Of a stretch of 64,000 nucleotides of DNA, positions 7,993-18,017 are shown piece by piece. A program made the position numbers and the translations under genes. The stretch is from Leptolyngbya sp. FACHB-261 (lineage in GTDB: Bacteria > Cyanobacteriota > Cyanobacteriia > FACHB-261). Each line of letters opens with the position of its first letter. Position 1 is the stretch's first letter. A model generated the notes under the pieces. The model ran no database searches and was not told where the DNA came from. It worked only from the letters and a program-made list of their open reading frames with translations. The stretch is from assembly GCF_014696065.1 (NCBI RefSeq), contig NZ_JACJPL010000026.1, positions 792,984 to 856,983 on the forward strand. The letters run 5' to 3'.

Positions 7993-9168
7993 TTAAGCCT
8001 CTAGACAGATTTGAACCAGCGATAAATCGTCCTCTAACTGCGAACTACCTTGAAAGGTGTAAGCTTGCTGAAGCATTCGATCCAAAACTTGAGCTGGTTC
8101 TTCCTGGGTATCACTAATCGTTAAAGCCTGAATAAACGCCTCCATTCCCCACGCCTGGTCTTCAGAATTCATTAGTTCGTATACACCATCACTAAACAAG
8201 TAGAGGCGTCCTACTTCGGGCAGAACTTGAGTTGCACTAACATAGGAAAACTTTGACTTTAAGCCCACAGGTATTGCTGGTACACGCAGGCGTACGGGCT
8301 TTTGTCCTTCTGCTAAGAGAACAGCAGGCGGGTGCCCAGCACTAGCATAGGTCAAACGCTTCAACTTCCGGTCGATCACGCCGTACCACAGAGTGAACCA
8401 CAAGCCATCGTTATCAGCCATCGGAAAAGCTTCGTTAAGCGCCACCAAAACTCGGTCCGGTTTGTAGAAATCCACTGGTAGAGAGCGGGAGCGCAACAAA
8501 TTAATCACCGATACGGAGAGTAGCGCTGCCCCAACGCCGTGCCCCGATACATCTAGCAAATACACAGCAAGATGGTCTGGGTCCAGCCAGTGATAGTTAA
8601 AGCAGTCGCCCCCTAACTGAGCTGAGGGAATGAAGCGCCAGCGGATCTGTAAGGACAAGCCTGAGTCTGTAGACGACTGTAGTGGGGCAGGTAGCAACGA
8701 ATGCACATACTCTGCTGCCCGAGCCAGTTCTGTCTCCAAGTGCTGCTTCTGAGTCTGAAGCTCCTGGCTCAAGTAATGAAGCCGTAGACCCGCTCGTACT
8801 CGGGCCTGTAATTCCTCTGGGTCCACGGGCTTGGCAAGAAATTCGTCCGCTCCCATATCCAGTCCCCGGATCAAGTCACCCTTGCCGCTCCGGGCCGTGA
8901 GCAGAATGAAAAAGGGCATACCCAAACTGGCATCTGCCTTGACCCGACGGCAAAGCTCCAACCCATCCATGCCGGGCATCATCCAATCACAAATAATCAG
9001 TTCAGGCGGTTGGGCTTGAGCTTGGGCAAGACCCTGTTCTCCGTCCCCAGCTACACTGACCAGGTAGCCCTGTTGGGCCAGAACATTGTTCAGAATCTCG
9101 CACAGAATTGGATCGTCATCAATGACGAGAATTTTAGGTTTGGACCTAGGTATTTGCCTTAAGTTCAC
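7993..9168 (-). CDS. response regulator with PP2C-type serine phosphatase output (REC-SpoIIE/RsbU)
   Basis: The N-terminal receiver domain (about residues 12-130) has the acidic pocket IDDDP, the phospho-acceptor Asp in LIICDWMMPGMDG and the Lys in FLAKPVD. A short helical linker leads to a PP2C/SpoIIE phosphatase domain (about 165-390) with metal-binding motifs GGDCFNYHWLDPD, LLDVSGHGVGAALLS and LFSDGVYE and the late motif EDDLSLVQI. Such proteins dephosphorylate anti-sigma antagonists or other Ser/Thr-phosphoproteins in response to phosphorelay input. The gene starts 20 bases after the 1514-residue hybrid kinase, so that kinase is the likely partner. Start is GTG 9168 with GGGAG about 10 bases upstream. 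The phosphatase's substrate is not encoded nearby. Confidence 0.9.
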   Translation of the reverse strand: MNLRQIPRSKPKILVIDDDPILCEILNNVLAQQGYLVSVAGDGEQGLAQAQAQPPELIICDWMMPGMDGLELCRRVKADASLGMPFFILLTARSGKGDLIRGLDMGADEFLAKPVDPEELQARVRAGLRLHYLSQELQTQKQHLETELARAAEYVHSLLPAPLQSSTDSGLSLQIRWRFIPSAQLGGDCFNYHWLDPDHLAVYLLDVSGHGVGAALLSVSVINLLRSRSLPVDFYKPDRVLVALNEAFPMADNDGLWFTLWYGVIDRKLKRLTYASAGHPPAVLLAEGQKPVRLRVPAIPVGLKSKFSYVSATQVLPEVGRLYLFSDGVYELMNSEDQAWGMEAFIQALTISDTQEEPAQVLDRMLQQAYTFQGSSQLEDDLSLVQICLEA

Positions 9169-9188
9169 AGGTGGTCATCTCCCTATCC

Positions 9189-12100
9189 CTAGCTCTGTTG
9201 GGATTCAAGTTGCAGCACGAGTTTGACTCTCTCATACTCAGCTTCTAGCTGTGATACTAATACAGATAGTCCGACCGTTTTGCCAGATCGACCAGCATCT
9301 TCTAGGTGCTGACAAATTTTCACTAACCCCATGGCATAAAAATTGCCACTTGTGGATTTAAAGGCATGGGCCGAATTTTCTAAAGCAACAGCATCCTGGT
9401 TAGCAATTGCTATGCCAATCTCTTTTAGCAAAGCGGGAGCCCGATTCAAATAACTCCTGATAATGCCCGCCATCGCATCTGGACCGCCTGCTTCCAGCAT
9501 TCCCTTCAATCGTTGCAGCGACTGGTGGTCGATCGCTTCTACTGAGGTCAGTGTCGGGGGTAGGGTTGGGGATGGTGCTAGGGCCAGTGCTTGAGACATT
9601 GCTTGAGACATTGCCGAGTCCTGCAACTGAGTCTTCTGGTCGAGCAGGCTTTCAAGATAAGGTTGTCTGCCTGGAGTGTCAGACCCTCGCACTCTGCTTA
9701 AGGCTTGGGTGAGTTCCTCAATGCGAACAGGCTTGCTGAGATAATCATCCATGCCTGCGGCTCGGCACTTTACTTGTGCGTCTCGGGTGGCATTGGCGGT
9801 CAAAGCGATAATCCAGGGTCGCTCACTGGGTTGCCAGTCTTGCAAGATACGATGGGTAGCTTCCAGACCATCCATCTCAGGCATTTGTACGTCCATCAGC
9901 ACAACATCATAGGGCTGGCGGTGCAAGGCTTGAAGCACCTCCAAGCCGTTGCCTGCGATATCCACGCGGTAGCCCAACTGCTGCAAGAGAAGCCGAACCA
10001 TTTTCTGATTAACGGCATGGTCTTCGGCTAGCAGAATTCTCCAGGGAAGCTTGCAGGCTAGATCAGGGTCGATGGGTGTTCTCAAGGCCCGCGAGTTTAC
10101 TGGCGCTGAAAGCTGGTTCGTAGGCTCAGGGTTCAGCTGGGCCAGCATGCTGAAATAAAAAGTGGAGCCACGACCGACCTCACTCTCGACCCAAATTTGG
10201 CCTCCCATCATTTCGGTCAGCCGTTTGCTGATCGCTAGTCCCAAACCGGTGCCTCCATATTGACGGCTAGTTGAAGAGTCGACCTGCCTAAAAGGTTGGA
10301 ATAGCTGATTCAAACGGTCTAGCGGAATGCCAATGCCGGTATCACTAATCGCAAAGCGAAGCTCACATCCTGATACTCCTGGTACATAGTTACCGGAACC
10401 CTCCGCCTCAAAGCGGTTAGCTTTAACGGAGACAACCACTTCCCCAGCGGGAGTGAACTTAACAGCATTGCTGAGCAGATTAACCAGAACCTGACGCACC
10501 CGGGTGACATCTCCCACAATCAGGTTCGGGAGATTGGGCTCTATGCGATAGGAGAGCTTCAAGTTTTTCTGAGCGGCTTGAGATGCTAGTAAATCTAGGG
10601 ATTCCTCAAGGCAGCTCTGGAGATTGAAGGGCTGGTTCTCTAGCTCTAGCTTGCCAGACTCGATTTTGGAGAAGTCTAGAATGTCGTTGATGACCGCTAG
10701 TAAAGCATCACCACTGCTACTAATCGTCTCAACAAAATCCCGCTGCTTAGCATCGAGTGTAGTGCCTAAGAGTAAACTGGTCATGCCAATGACCGCATTC
10801 ATCGGTGTGCGAATTTCGTGGCTCATCATCGCCAGAAACTCACTCTTCGCCTGATTCGCTGCTTCTGCTGCCTGACGCGCTTGCTCCAAGGCTAGATTCT
10901 GCTCAGTTAACAATTGCCTCTGTGTCTTCTCTTGCTCTAGCAATCGAGCTTGGCTGAGGGCAATACCAACCTGGGCTGCGACAGCTTCCATTAGCTCAAT
11001 TTCTGCTTCGGTCCACTGACGGGAATTGTCGTATTGATGCACACAGATTAGGCCATTAGGCTGCCCCTGCGAAGAAGTTCGCACAGTCAATATTGATTTC
11101 AAATCGAGTGACTTGCCTAAATGAGCTGCTGAGACCAGTAGGGGATGTTGATTCGTTAAAGACACAATTGCTTGGTCCTGAGCCAGCAATTGCTCAGCGT
11201 AAGGGTTACCTTGAACAAAAATTTCAAGATTGGACACTAAAGTACAGTCAGGCTCACAGTATTCTGCGACCAAGAGTAAGTGAGCTTCAGCCTCAGCAAT
11301 ATAGGTGTAAATTTGACAACAGTTGACGCACAACGCTTGACCCAATTGAGTGACAGTGGTGTGAAAAATCTGCTGAGCATCCAAGCTACCGCGAATCTCT
11401 TCAGTAATCTGTTTCAGTAATAATGCTCGCTGTAGTTGCTGCTGTAAGGCAGCTTCACTCTCTCGTAAGGCTCTCTCTGCTCGCTTACGGTCGGTTAGTT
11501 CAACTTGCGTTTGTCGATAAAGCTCTGACTGCTGAACTGCAATTCCCACCTGAGTGGCTAACCGCTGTAGTAAATCAATTTCTAACTGCTGCCACTGCCT
11601 AGGTTCTGAACAATGATGAACTAACAACAGTCCCCAAAGAAGCTCACCATGAATAATGGGAACAACCAGATTTGCTCTAATCTGAAACTGCTCCAGCAGA
11701 GAAACATAACAGGGATCTAGATCGGCAGTATAAAGATCTTCTATGACCTGGATGCGGCCTTGGTGATAAGTCTGGGCCTGCTCCGCTTTAAAGCAAGGAT
11801 CTTTAACAGTTGTTCCCAGGACAGCCCGCCAGGGAGCAATAACTGATTCCACCGTCATTATTCCATCCCAGTTAGGCTCAAAGCGATAAATCAATACTCG
11901 GTCAGCCTGAAGAAATTGGCGGACCTCATTGACAGTAACGTTGAGAATCTCATCGAGGTCCAAAGATTGGCGAATGCGTTGGGCAATTGCTCCTACTAGG
12001 CGTTCCTGCTCAGCTTGCCAAGAGAGCGCTTCCTCAGCCCGCTGCCGTTCTGCTAGCTCCACCTGTGCTTTTTCAAAGGTGTTTGCCTGCTGAATCGCAA

Positions 12101-13733
12101 TTGCCAATTGATCAGCGACTGCACAGGCTAATTCAACTTCCCAATCTTGCCAAGCAGAAGGTTGCTTTGTCCTGGTTAAACCGAGGGTTCCCCAGAGCTT
12201 TTGGGATGGGCTCGCTGAGGTTGCGGAGTCAAAATACAAGGGAATCAATAACCAGGCACCGGGAAATGATTGAGCCAATTCTCGATTGATTTCATCGTCG
12301 ATGGCCTGTGAATTGTCGACCCGAATGATCTCCAGCCGCTTGAGTTTTGCCGCAATCTTATTGCCCTGATCAGGGATTTCTAGACCCAAAGCATCAGGGG
12401 AATTCACATCTCGGTGGTAATCTGCGACGTTACGCCAAATCTGCTGCTCTAGCAAATATTGGGCGATATGGGACCGCTCAGCCTGAAGAAGGTTACAAAT
12501 CTCAGAAACGGCTGTCGAGAAAACGATGCTTAAGTCCAAAGAATTGCGAATTGTTTGAATGACCCGGTTGAGCGCTTGTTCTCGAAGCGTCCGGTTTTGT
12601 AGAGCCGCTTCTGCTTGTTTGTGAGCAGTGATATTAACGCTAGTTCCAATTAGTTGATAGATGTGGGAGTCGATATTGCGTAATGGCGTTAAGGTCGTCA
12701 ACCACCAAGTCTCTTGCCCCTGAAATGGCAAGCACTCTTCGTAGGTGACGGAGGTGCCAGATTGCACACATTCCAAGTAGCGTTGACGGACTGCGGCGGC
12801 AGCAGCCGGTGGCAAAACCTGCTCAGGAGTTTTGCCTCGAAGAACATCCGAGTGGATGCCAGTAATCTGTTCGTGAGCTGGATTCAAACCGACATAGCAA
12901 AATTCTCCGTCCTCCAAAACATCTACTACAAAGATTGACTCGCCGATGTTCTCATAGATGCTGCGCAAGAACTGCTCGCTTTCCCTTCGTGCCTTTTCTG
13001 TATGTTTTTGCTCTGTGATGTCGACATTTACACTGGTCACTATCCAGCAGTTGTCTACTGGATCCTTTTGAGAGATAGAAGATCGCAGGATCCAGCGCAG
13101 AGAGCCATCCTTGTGGCGAAAGCGAAATTCTGAAGTACAACTACGTTCAGGAAAAGTATCGGCAAAGGAAGACTGAATAATCTTCTCCAAATCGTCAGGC
13201 AATACTCTAGAGAACCATAGGTTTTTGACGGCTGTGAGTTCCGCTTCTGAATAGCCGAAGACTAGCTCAACGCCAGAAGAGAAGTAGATTCCCTCCCAAT
13301 CTCTATTGGCCGTGATACGCACCCTGGTAATAGCAGCCCTCGCTCTATCAAGGATAGTATGAAGTAGGGCTTCATTTGGCTGGCCAGGTTCTTTTGTACA
13401 TTTGCGCTGAGTAATGTCTCGAAGGTTAATGCTTAAACCCTCTGGGCAGGGGTCGATATTGATTTCTAGCCAGAGATTTAAGGGCTCATGTAAAATTTCA
13501 AACTGGGCTCCTACCTGTTCAGCCATTGCACGGCGATATTCTTGTTCGATCTGGGTGCCAATGGACCAGGGCCACAACTCCCAGCAAGTTTTGCCAATCA
13601 TTGCCTCAGGCGAAAGGTGATTAAGCTGAGCCATCTCCCGGTTAACCTGGGTGATCCGCCACTCGTGGTCAAGCGTCACTAACGCATCACCAGGATTTGC
13701 GGCGCCGAACTGCACAGAGGTAGCAGAGTTCAT
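9189..13733 (-). CDS. hybrid sensor histidine kinase: PAS-PAS-PAS-GAF-GAF(CBCR-like)-GAF-HisKA-HATPase-REC-HPt
   Basis: This 1514-residue soluble multi-sensor kinase has three PAS domains (about 15-112, 125-245, 255-375) and three GAF domains (about 390-560, 585-735, 765-920). A HisKA domain follows with the phospho-His in [11 protein letters not shown], then HATPase ([12 protein letters not shown]), a receiver (LAEDHAVNQ, acceptor in [12 protein letters not shown]) and an HPt domain ([13 protein letters not shown]). The second GAF has DPCF (Cys647) and, exactly 28 residues later, DPCY (Cys675). This is the spacing of the two bilin-linking cysteines of DXCF cyanobacteriochromes, but the usual His after the second Cys is Tyr. 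No membrane segment is seen, so it is cytosolic. It is followed after 20 bases by REC-PP2C. The HPt end suggests an outward phosphorelay. Confidence 0.9.
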   Translation of the reverse strand: MNSATSVQFGAANPGDALVTLDHEWRITQVNREMAQLNHLSPEAMIGKTCWELWPWSIGTQIEQEYRRAMAEQVGAQFEILHEPLNLWLEINIDPCPEGLSINLRDITQRKCTKEPGQPNEALLHTILDRARAAITRVRITANRDWEGIYFSSGVELVFGYSEAELTAVKNLWFSRVLPDDLEKIIQSSFADTFPERSCTSEFRFRHKDGSLRWILRSSISQKDPVDNCWIVTSVNVDITEQKHTEKARRESEQFLRSIYENIGESIFVVDVLEDGEFCYVGLNPAHEQITGIHSDVLRGKTPEQVLPPAAAAAVRQRYLECVQSGTSVTYEECLPFQGQETWWLTTLTPLRNIDSHIYQLIGTSVNITAHKQAEAALQNRTLREQALNRVIQTIRNSLDLSIVFSTAVSEICNLLQAERSHIAQYLLEQQIWRNVADYHRDVNSPDALGLEIPDQGNKIAAKLKRLEIIRVDNSQAIDDEINRELAQSFPGAWLLIPLYFDSATSASPSQKLWGTLGLTRTKQPSAWQDWEVELACAVADQLAIAIQQANTFEKAQVELAERQRAEEALSWQAEQERLVGAIAQRIRQSLDLDEILNVTVNEVRQFLQADRVLIYRFEPNWDGIMTVESVIAPWRAVLGTTVKDPCFKAEQAQTYHQGRIQVIEDLYTADLDPCYVSLLEQFQIRANLVVPIIHGELLWGLLLVHHCSEPRQWQQLEIDLLQRLATQVGIAVQQSELYRQTQVELTDRKRAERALRESEAALQQQLQRALLLKQITEEIRGSLDAQQIFHTTVTQLGQALCVNCCQIYTYIAEAEAHLLLVAEYCEPDCTLVSNLEIFVQGNPYAEQLLAQDQAIVSLTNQHPLLVSAAHLGKSLDLKSILTVRTSSQGQPNGLICVHQYDNSRQWTEAEIELMEAVAAQVGIALSQARLLEQEKTQRQLLTEQNLALEQARQAAEAANQAKSEFLAMMSHEIRTPMNAVIGMTSLLLGTTLDAKQRDFVETISSSGDALLAVINDILDFSKIESGKLELENQPFNLQSCLEESLDLLASQAAQKNLKLSYRIEPNLPNLIVGDVTRVRQVLVNLLSNAVKFTPAGEVVVSVKANRFEAEGSGNYVPGVSGCELRFAISDTGIGIPLDRLNQLFQPFRQVDSSTSRQYGGTGLGLAISKRLTEMMGGQIWVESEVGRGSTFYFSMLAQLNPEPTNQLSAPVNSRALRTPIDPDLACKLPWRILLAEDHAVNQKMVRLLLQQLGYRVDIAGNGLEVLQALHRQPYDVVLMDVQMPEMDGLEATHRILQDWQPSERPWIIALTANATRDAQVKCRAAGMDDYLSKPVRIEELTQALSRVRGSDTPGRQPYLESLLDQKTQLQDSAMSQAMSQALALAPSPTLPPTLTSVEAIDHQSLQRLKGMLEAGGPDAMAGIIRSYLNRAPALLKEIGIAIANQDAVALENSAHAFKSTSGNFYAMGLVKICQHLEDAGRSGKTVGLSVLVSQLEAEYERVKLVLQLESQQS

Positions 13734-14108
13734 CTTTTGTAATGTTTCGAGCTCAAGTAGTTAAATTTGTACCTAAGGCTCCGAGAGCCGGTAAGCCCTT
13801 CTCCAATACTTATACTTACTTGAGATTTTAGAAGAAGCAGGGCAACAAGATGATAAGTATTGAGTCAAGACGCCGGGTTGGTGGACAGGAACAAATGGGG
13901 TGAAAGCAAACCCTGTTGGTCAGGTGTTTTCTAGAGCAAAGGTGAGCAGCTAAATCTTCTGCTATCTTCAATGCTTCCCGTACAAAACGCTTCCCGTACA
14001 AAGCCTGGAAGATAAAGCTTTAAAGATTTTCGCTGTTACTAAAGGAATTATTTTAAAATTGTTGGCTGACGGTTTTAGAATTTATTTAAAATTTAATGGC
14101 TTTGCTAA
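13734..14108. other. intergenic region upstream of the 1514-residue kinase
   Basis: No gene is seen. It must carry the promoter of the minus-strand kinase. A 14-bp direct repeat GCTTCCCGTACAAA occurs twice, at 13973-13986 and 13989-14002, with a 16-bp period. No clear terminator for the preceding operon was found. Confidence 0.4.
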
Positions 14109-15239
14109 TTAATGACTTAGTGGTTGATTGGCGACTAACAGATCACGATTGAGGGGCAGCTTCACGGTAAAAACTGTACCAGCGCCAAGTTCACTGTTGA
14201 CTGAAATCTGACCCCGGTGTAACTCTAGGCATTTTTGGACCATCGTTAGGCCCAAACCCGTACCAGGAATCCTGCCAACATTCTCAGCTCGATGAAAAGC
14301 TTCAAACATGTGTAGTTGATCGGCTGGAGGAATGCCAATGCCGGTGTCTCTCACCTGGAAGACGGCCTCTTCATTGGGGCAGGAAAGCTCTAAATAGACA
14401 TTGCCTCCCCGAGGGGAATACTTGATTGCATTAGAAAGCAGATTGCTCAGAATATGTCGCAAAAGATTGGCATCTAGACAAACATCCACGCACTGTCCCT
14501 GGCTCACGAAGACAATGTGATGGTCTGAGCTGGTTGTGAACTGTAACTCCTCAATCAATCCCCAACAGAAGCTCTCTAAATCAAGAGGAGCAGGGCGGAA
14601 TTCTAATCTACCGCCTTCGGCTTTGCCAAGCGCTAAAACATCATTCAGCAGCTGATCCATTGCTTCAACAGATCTTTGAATTACATATAAATACTCCCGT
14701 CTTCTCTCTTCTGGTAATTCGCGATTGTGCCTTTCCAGTAACTGAGCCGAAGACAGAATAGAGGTCATGGGGTTACGAAATTCGTGAGCGACCATCGACC
14801 AGAAACGGGATTTAAGTTCGCTCAGCTCCTTTTCCTTCTGTAGGGCCACCCGAATAGCTACTTCCGATAGACGTCTGCGCAAGGCTACTTCAATTGCAGC
14901 ATGGAGATCTCGTTCGTCAAAGGGTTTGACAATATAGCCGAATGGCTCTGTCAGCTTAGCCCGCTGCAAGGTATTTTCATCTGCATAAGCAGTCAAATAA
15001 ATTACAGGAATATCAAAATTAGCTCGGATCTGCTCAGCCGCTTCTATGCCATCTAGGTTGCCCCTCAGTCGAACATCCATCAAGATCAAGTCTGGCTGTG
15101 TCTCGGCTGCTTTCCGAACCGCTTCTTCGCCGGAGGCAACGCTGCCTATGACGATGTAGTCCAATTTTTTTAAGCTTTTCTCGATGCCCTTAGCAACGAT
15201 CCTTTCGTCTTCAACGATCAGGATTTTTACATTCGCCAT
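14109..15239 (-). CDS. REC-HisKA-HATPase histidine kinase with N-terminal receiver
   Basis: This 376-residue protein has an N-terminal receiver domain (about 4-122) with VEDERIV, acceptor Asp55 in LILMDVRLRG and the conserved Lys in GYIVKPFDE. A short coiled coil is followed by HisKA (phospho-His in SMVAHEFRNPMTS, about residue 153) and HATPase with the N box NLLSNAIKYSP, DTGIGIPP and GTGLGLTMVQ. The layout is that of a kinase switched by another kinase. It starts 4 bases after the stop of the CBS-GAF kinase, with the ribosome binding site inside that gene's end, so the two form an operon. The receiver may take phosphate from, or inhibit, its operon partner (inference). Confidence 0.9.
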   Translation of the reverse strand: MANVKILIVEDERIVAKGIEKSLKKLDYIVIGSVASGEEAVRKAAETQPDLILMDVRLRGNLDGIEAAEQIRANFDIPVIYLTAYADENTLQRAKLTEPFGYIVKPFDERDLHAAIEVALRRRLSEVAIRVALQKEKELSELKSRFWSMVAHEFRNPMTSILSSAQLLERHNRELPEERRREYLYVIQRSVEAMDQLLNDVLALGKAEGGRLEFRPAPLDLESFCWGLIEELQFTTSSDHHIVFVSQGQCVDVCLDANLLRHILSNLLSNAIKYSPRGGNVYLELSCPNEEAVFQVRDTGIGIPPADQLHMFEAFHRAENVGRIPGTGLGLTMVQKCLELHRGQISVNSELGAGTVFTVKLPLNRDLLVANQPLSH

Positions 15240-15243
15240 ATAA

Positions 15244-17457
15244 TCACCCCTCTCCGCTTTCTAGCTCTGCAAACGTAACTGTAAAGGCTGTGCCCTGACC
15301 GCTATCAAGCTCAATATTTCCTTCCAATTGCTCTGTGAGGGTGCAGACCAATTCCAGGCCTAGAGACTCTGTGTTCCGAAAGTCTAAATTTTGAGGAAAG
15401 CCAATTCCATTGTCCCTGATGGTCATGGCAAATCTGTTGCCACTTTCTACAATGGTAATTAGAATTTCACTCTTATCACTGACCTCCGGGAAAGCATGTT
15501 TTAGAGAGTTAGAAACTAGCTCATTAATGATTAGACCGCAGGGAATAGCCGTATCAATATTTAGCCAAATATCTTTGGCTTCTACCTTGAGAGAAACCTC
15601 TTGTGAGCTTGCGGTATACGAACGCAATAAATTGCTAGACAAATCTAGGATATACTCTGCAAAATCTATCCGAGACAAATCCTTCGAGCGATATAGCTTT
15701 TCGTGAATCAGCGCCATTGACCGGATGCGATTCTGGCTGTCCTTAAACATTGTCAGAGCTTGTTCATCTTTGACATAGCCAGATTGAAGCCCTAGCAGGG
15801 TAGAGATAATTTGCAGGTTGTTTTTGACCCGGTGATGGATTTCTTTCAGCAGGAGTTCTCTCTCTGTGAGAGCTGCCTTAATTTGCTCCTCTGCTCGCTT
15901 GCGCTCAGCCAGTTCGGCCTGGACATGTTGATACAGCTCAGATTGTTGAATGGCAATTGCTGTGTGGGTTGCTAACTGCTGCAGTAGCTCAACTTCAAGC
16001 TGTCGCCAGCGTCTTGGCTCCGAGCAGTGATAAGCGCACAGCAGCCCCCACAAATGCTCTCCCTGAAGAATGGGAACGACAAGATTGGCCCGAATATCAA
16101 ACAGTGCCAGAATGTCGATGTGGCATTGGGTCAAACCCGCGGCATAAATATCTTCAGTTGCTTGAATCCGTCCCTCTTTATAGAGGTGAGCGTAGTTCTT
16201 ACCGAAGCAAGTGTCCTGAATCGTGCTGCCTAACGCAGGTTGCCAGGCATCAGCAACAGATTCGACAACAACAGTGCCACTGAAATCTGGGTTGAACTGG
16301 TAAATGAGCACTCGATCCGTTTGCAGGAACTGCCTGACCTCAGCCACAGCTGTTTTGAGAATCTCATCCAAGTTCAGAGATTCTCGAATGTGGAGCGCCA
16401 TTGCCGTTAACAGGCGATTGCACTCAAGCTGCTCGAGTAGCCCAGAAGAGCTTTCGGCTGCCGGTTCGTCCAGGGCTGCGTTACTGGTTTTAGCCGCGTG
16501 TTTTTCGGCTTCAAACTGCTCGACTGAGTGCTGCAATTGCTCAACCGTGCTCCGCATTAGGTCTAGATCCAGCGTTTGCAGAATGCTCGTTGAGGTCACG
16601 GTACCTAGTAATTCGCCATCACTGTCGGAAACCAGGAATTGATGCATTTGTTGCTGCTGCGTTTGCCACAAGGCAGCTAGTACCGATTGCGAAGGATCGA
16701 ACAGCGGTAACGGTGTGCTCAACCCTTGAACTGGCAGCTGCTCCAGCTCTAGGCCCAAAGCTCGAAGCTGGACAATATCGTGCTCCGTTATCAACCCTAC
16801 TGGTACCGACCCTACTGCCTGTGCTCCCGCCTCCCCTCCTAACGCGGTCAGCAGCACAGAGTCGGCTTGATTCTCTGCCATCAGGCGGGCTAGATCTAGG
16901 ACCGAGGTTGTAGCTGGTGCTTGCAGGACTGGTGTGGGCGTGACCTCCGCTAGCTGGCATGACTTTAGGAGTTCGTCCAGTTGTAGGACTCGCCGAATGC
17001 TTTCGAGGCTGATTAGGCCGGCCAGTTGTCCCTGTTGATCGAGCACGGGTAAATGGCGAATTCGGTGCTGACGGAGCAGCGCTAGAGCTGTGAAGATATC
17101 CTCAGCCTCAGATAGAACCAGATGAGTCGCTGGCTGGCTCATCACTTCCGCAATTTTCACCGCTTCTAAATCTTCATTTGAGGCAATGAGTTGAACGGCT
17201 TCCCGGGCTGTCAAGATACCGAGTAGCTGAGTGCCTTCTACAACCAAAATGGCACTGGCCCGGGCTTCAGTGAGCAGGGCTGAGTTAGGAGGCAGGCCCA
17301 AGCTAGGCAAGGCACAACTCCCCCGCGCTTTGCCCATGATGCCTACCGCCTCCAGCACACTGACATCGGGGGTCGCAGTCAGGGGGCGAGAGTCAATTGC
17401 AGGCTCAATGGCAAACAGGTTAACGGCTGAACTGCGAGTTGTGCGATTAAATTGCAT
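15244..17457 (-). CDS. CBS-CBS-GAF(CBCR-like)-HisKA_2-HATPase sensor kinase
   Basis: The 737-residue protein has four CBS motifs in two pairs (about 20-165 and 170-310), a linker coiled coil, one GAF domain (about 355-510), a HisKA_2-type dimerisation domain with the phospho-His in EIHHRVKNNLQ, and a HATPase domain ending near residue 733. The GAF has DTCF (Cys417) and QCH (Cys445), exactly 28 residues apart, matching the two bilin-linking cysteines of DXCF cyanobacteriochromes, including the canonical Cys-His pair. CBS pairs usually bind adenine nucleotides, so the protein may combine energy and light sensing (inference). It leads an operon with the REC-HisKA kinase. The CBS-before-GAF order is uncommon. 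Confidence 0.88.
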   Translation of the reverse strand: MQFNRTTRSSAVNLFAIEPAIDSRPLTATPDVSVLEAVGIMGKARGSCALPSLGLPPNSALLTEARASAILVVEGTQLLGILTAREAVQLIASNEDLEAVKIAEVMSQPATHLVLSEAEDIFTALALLRQHRIRHLPVLDQQGQLAGLISLESIRRVLQLDELLKSCQLAEVTPTPVLQAPATTSVLDLARLMAENQADSVLLTALGGEAGAQAVGSVPVGLITEHDIVQLRALGLELEQLPVQGLSTPLPLFDPSQSVLAALWQTQQQQMHQFLVSDSDGELLGTVTSTSILQTLDLDLMRSTVEQLQHSVEQFEAEKHAAKTSNAALDEPAAESSSGLLEQLECNRLLTAMALHIRESLNLDEILKTAVAEVRQFLQTDRVLIYQFNPDFSGTVVVESVADAWQPALGSTIQDTCFGKNYAHLYKEGRIQATEDIYAAGLTQCHIDILALFDIRANLVVPILQGEHLWGLLCAYHCSEPRRWRQLEVELLQQLATHTAIAIQQSELYQHVQAELAERKRAEEQIKAALTERELLLKEIHHRVKNNLQIISTLLGLQSGYVKDEQALTMFKDSQNRIRSMALIHEKLYRSKDLSRIDFAEYILDLSSNLLRSYTASSQEVSLKVEAKDIWLNIDTAIPCGLIINELVSNSLKHAFPEVSDKSEILITIVESGNRFAMTIRDNGIGFPQNLDFRNTESLGLELVCTLTEQLEGNIELDSGQGTAFTVTFAELESGEG

Positions 17458-18017
17458 AGTGGACTGGCTGCATAGCGTGACCTCGACCCAAGCCAGAGTA
17501 AACGGTTGTTGTCACTGTTGATTCTGTTGACTGTACTACCCTACCTCTTCACTCTAGTTTGGGACGATTCAAGGCCTGATGCCTCTCAGCTGAGGCAATC
17601 GCCCCAACTCGCACCATCCCTTGAGTACGAACTCAAAACCTCTTCTCTAGCTGATCATCCATTCCCAAAACTTGCAAGCCCCTCTAGGTTGGAGAACGTC
17701 ATGCAGCTCGCCGTCTCAAACTCGTTCTTGCAATTCGCTCTCGCAGCAGGAAATTGCTTTAGAGGGCTTGCTGAAGCACCCGTTATTTTCGCTCGCATTG
17801 GCCTCAGATTCTCCAAGTCCGACAACGGCTCTCGGGTTGCCTTAGAACAGAACAATCACTACTCATAGAATGGAAACACAACCCGCTAAGGCAGGGTCAG
17901 TAATCTTACTGTGCTGATTAGGGTTGCAGTGTTTAGGGGAATGCTCGTGAAGTAGTACCTATCTTCACTTTCCTCCTAAAACGGAGGGTTAGAGTTCGCA
18001 CTGAGGCCCGTTCAGAC
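17458..18017. other. divergent intergenic region between two kinases
   Basis: This 560-base region must hold the promoters of the CBS-GAF kinase (minus) and the GAF-PAS kinase (plus). A 120-codon plus-strand frame at 17506-17868 begins with TTG, has no ribosome binding site and no recognisable domain, and is not called. No terminator or repeat was noticed. Confidence 0.4.

Noticed and set aside
17506..17868. 120-codon plus-strand frame between two kinases
   Set aside because: TTG start, no ribosome binding site, no domain, and it lies in a divergent promoter region.
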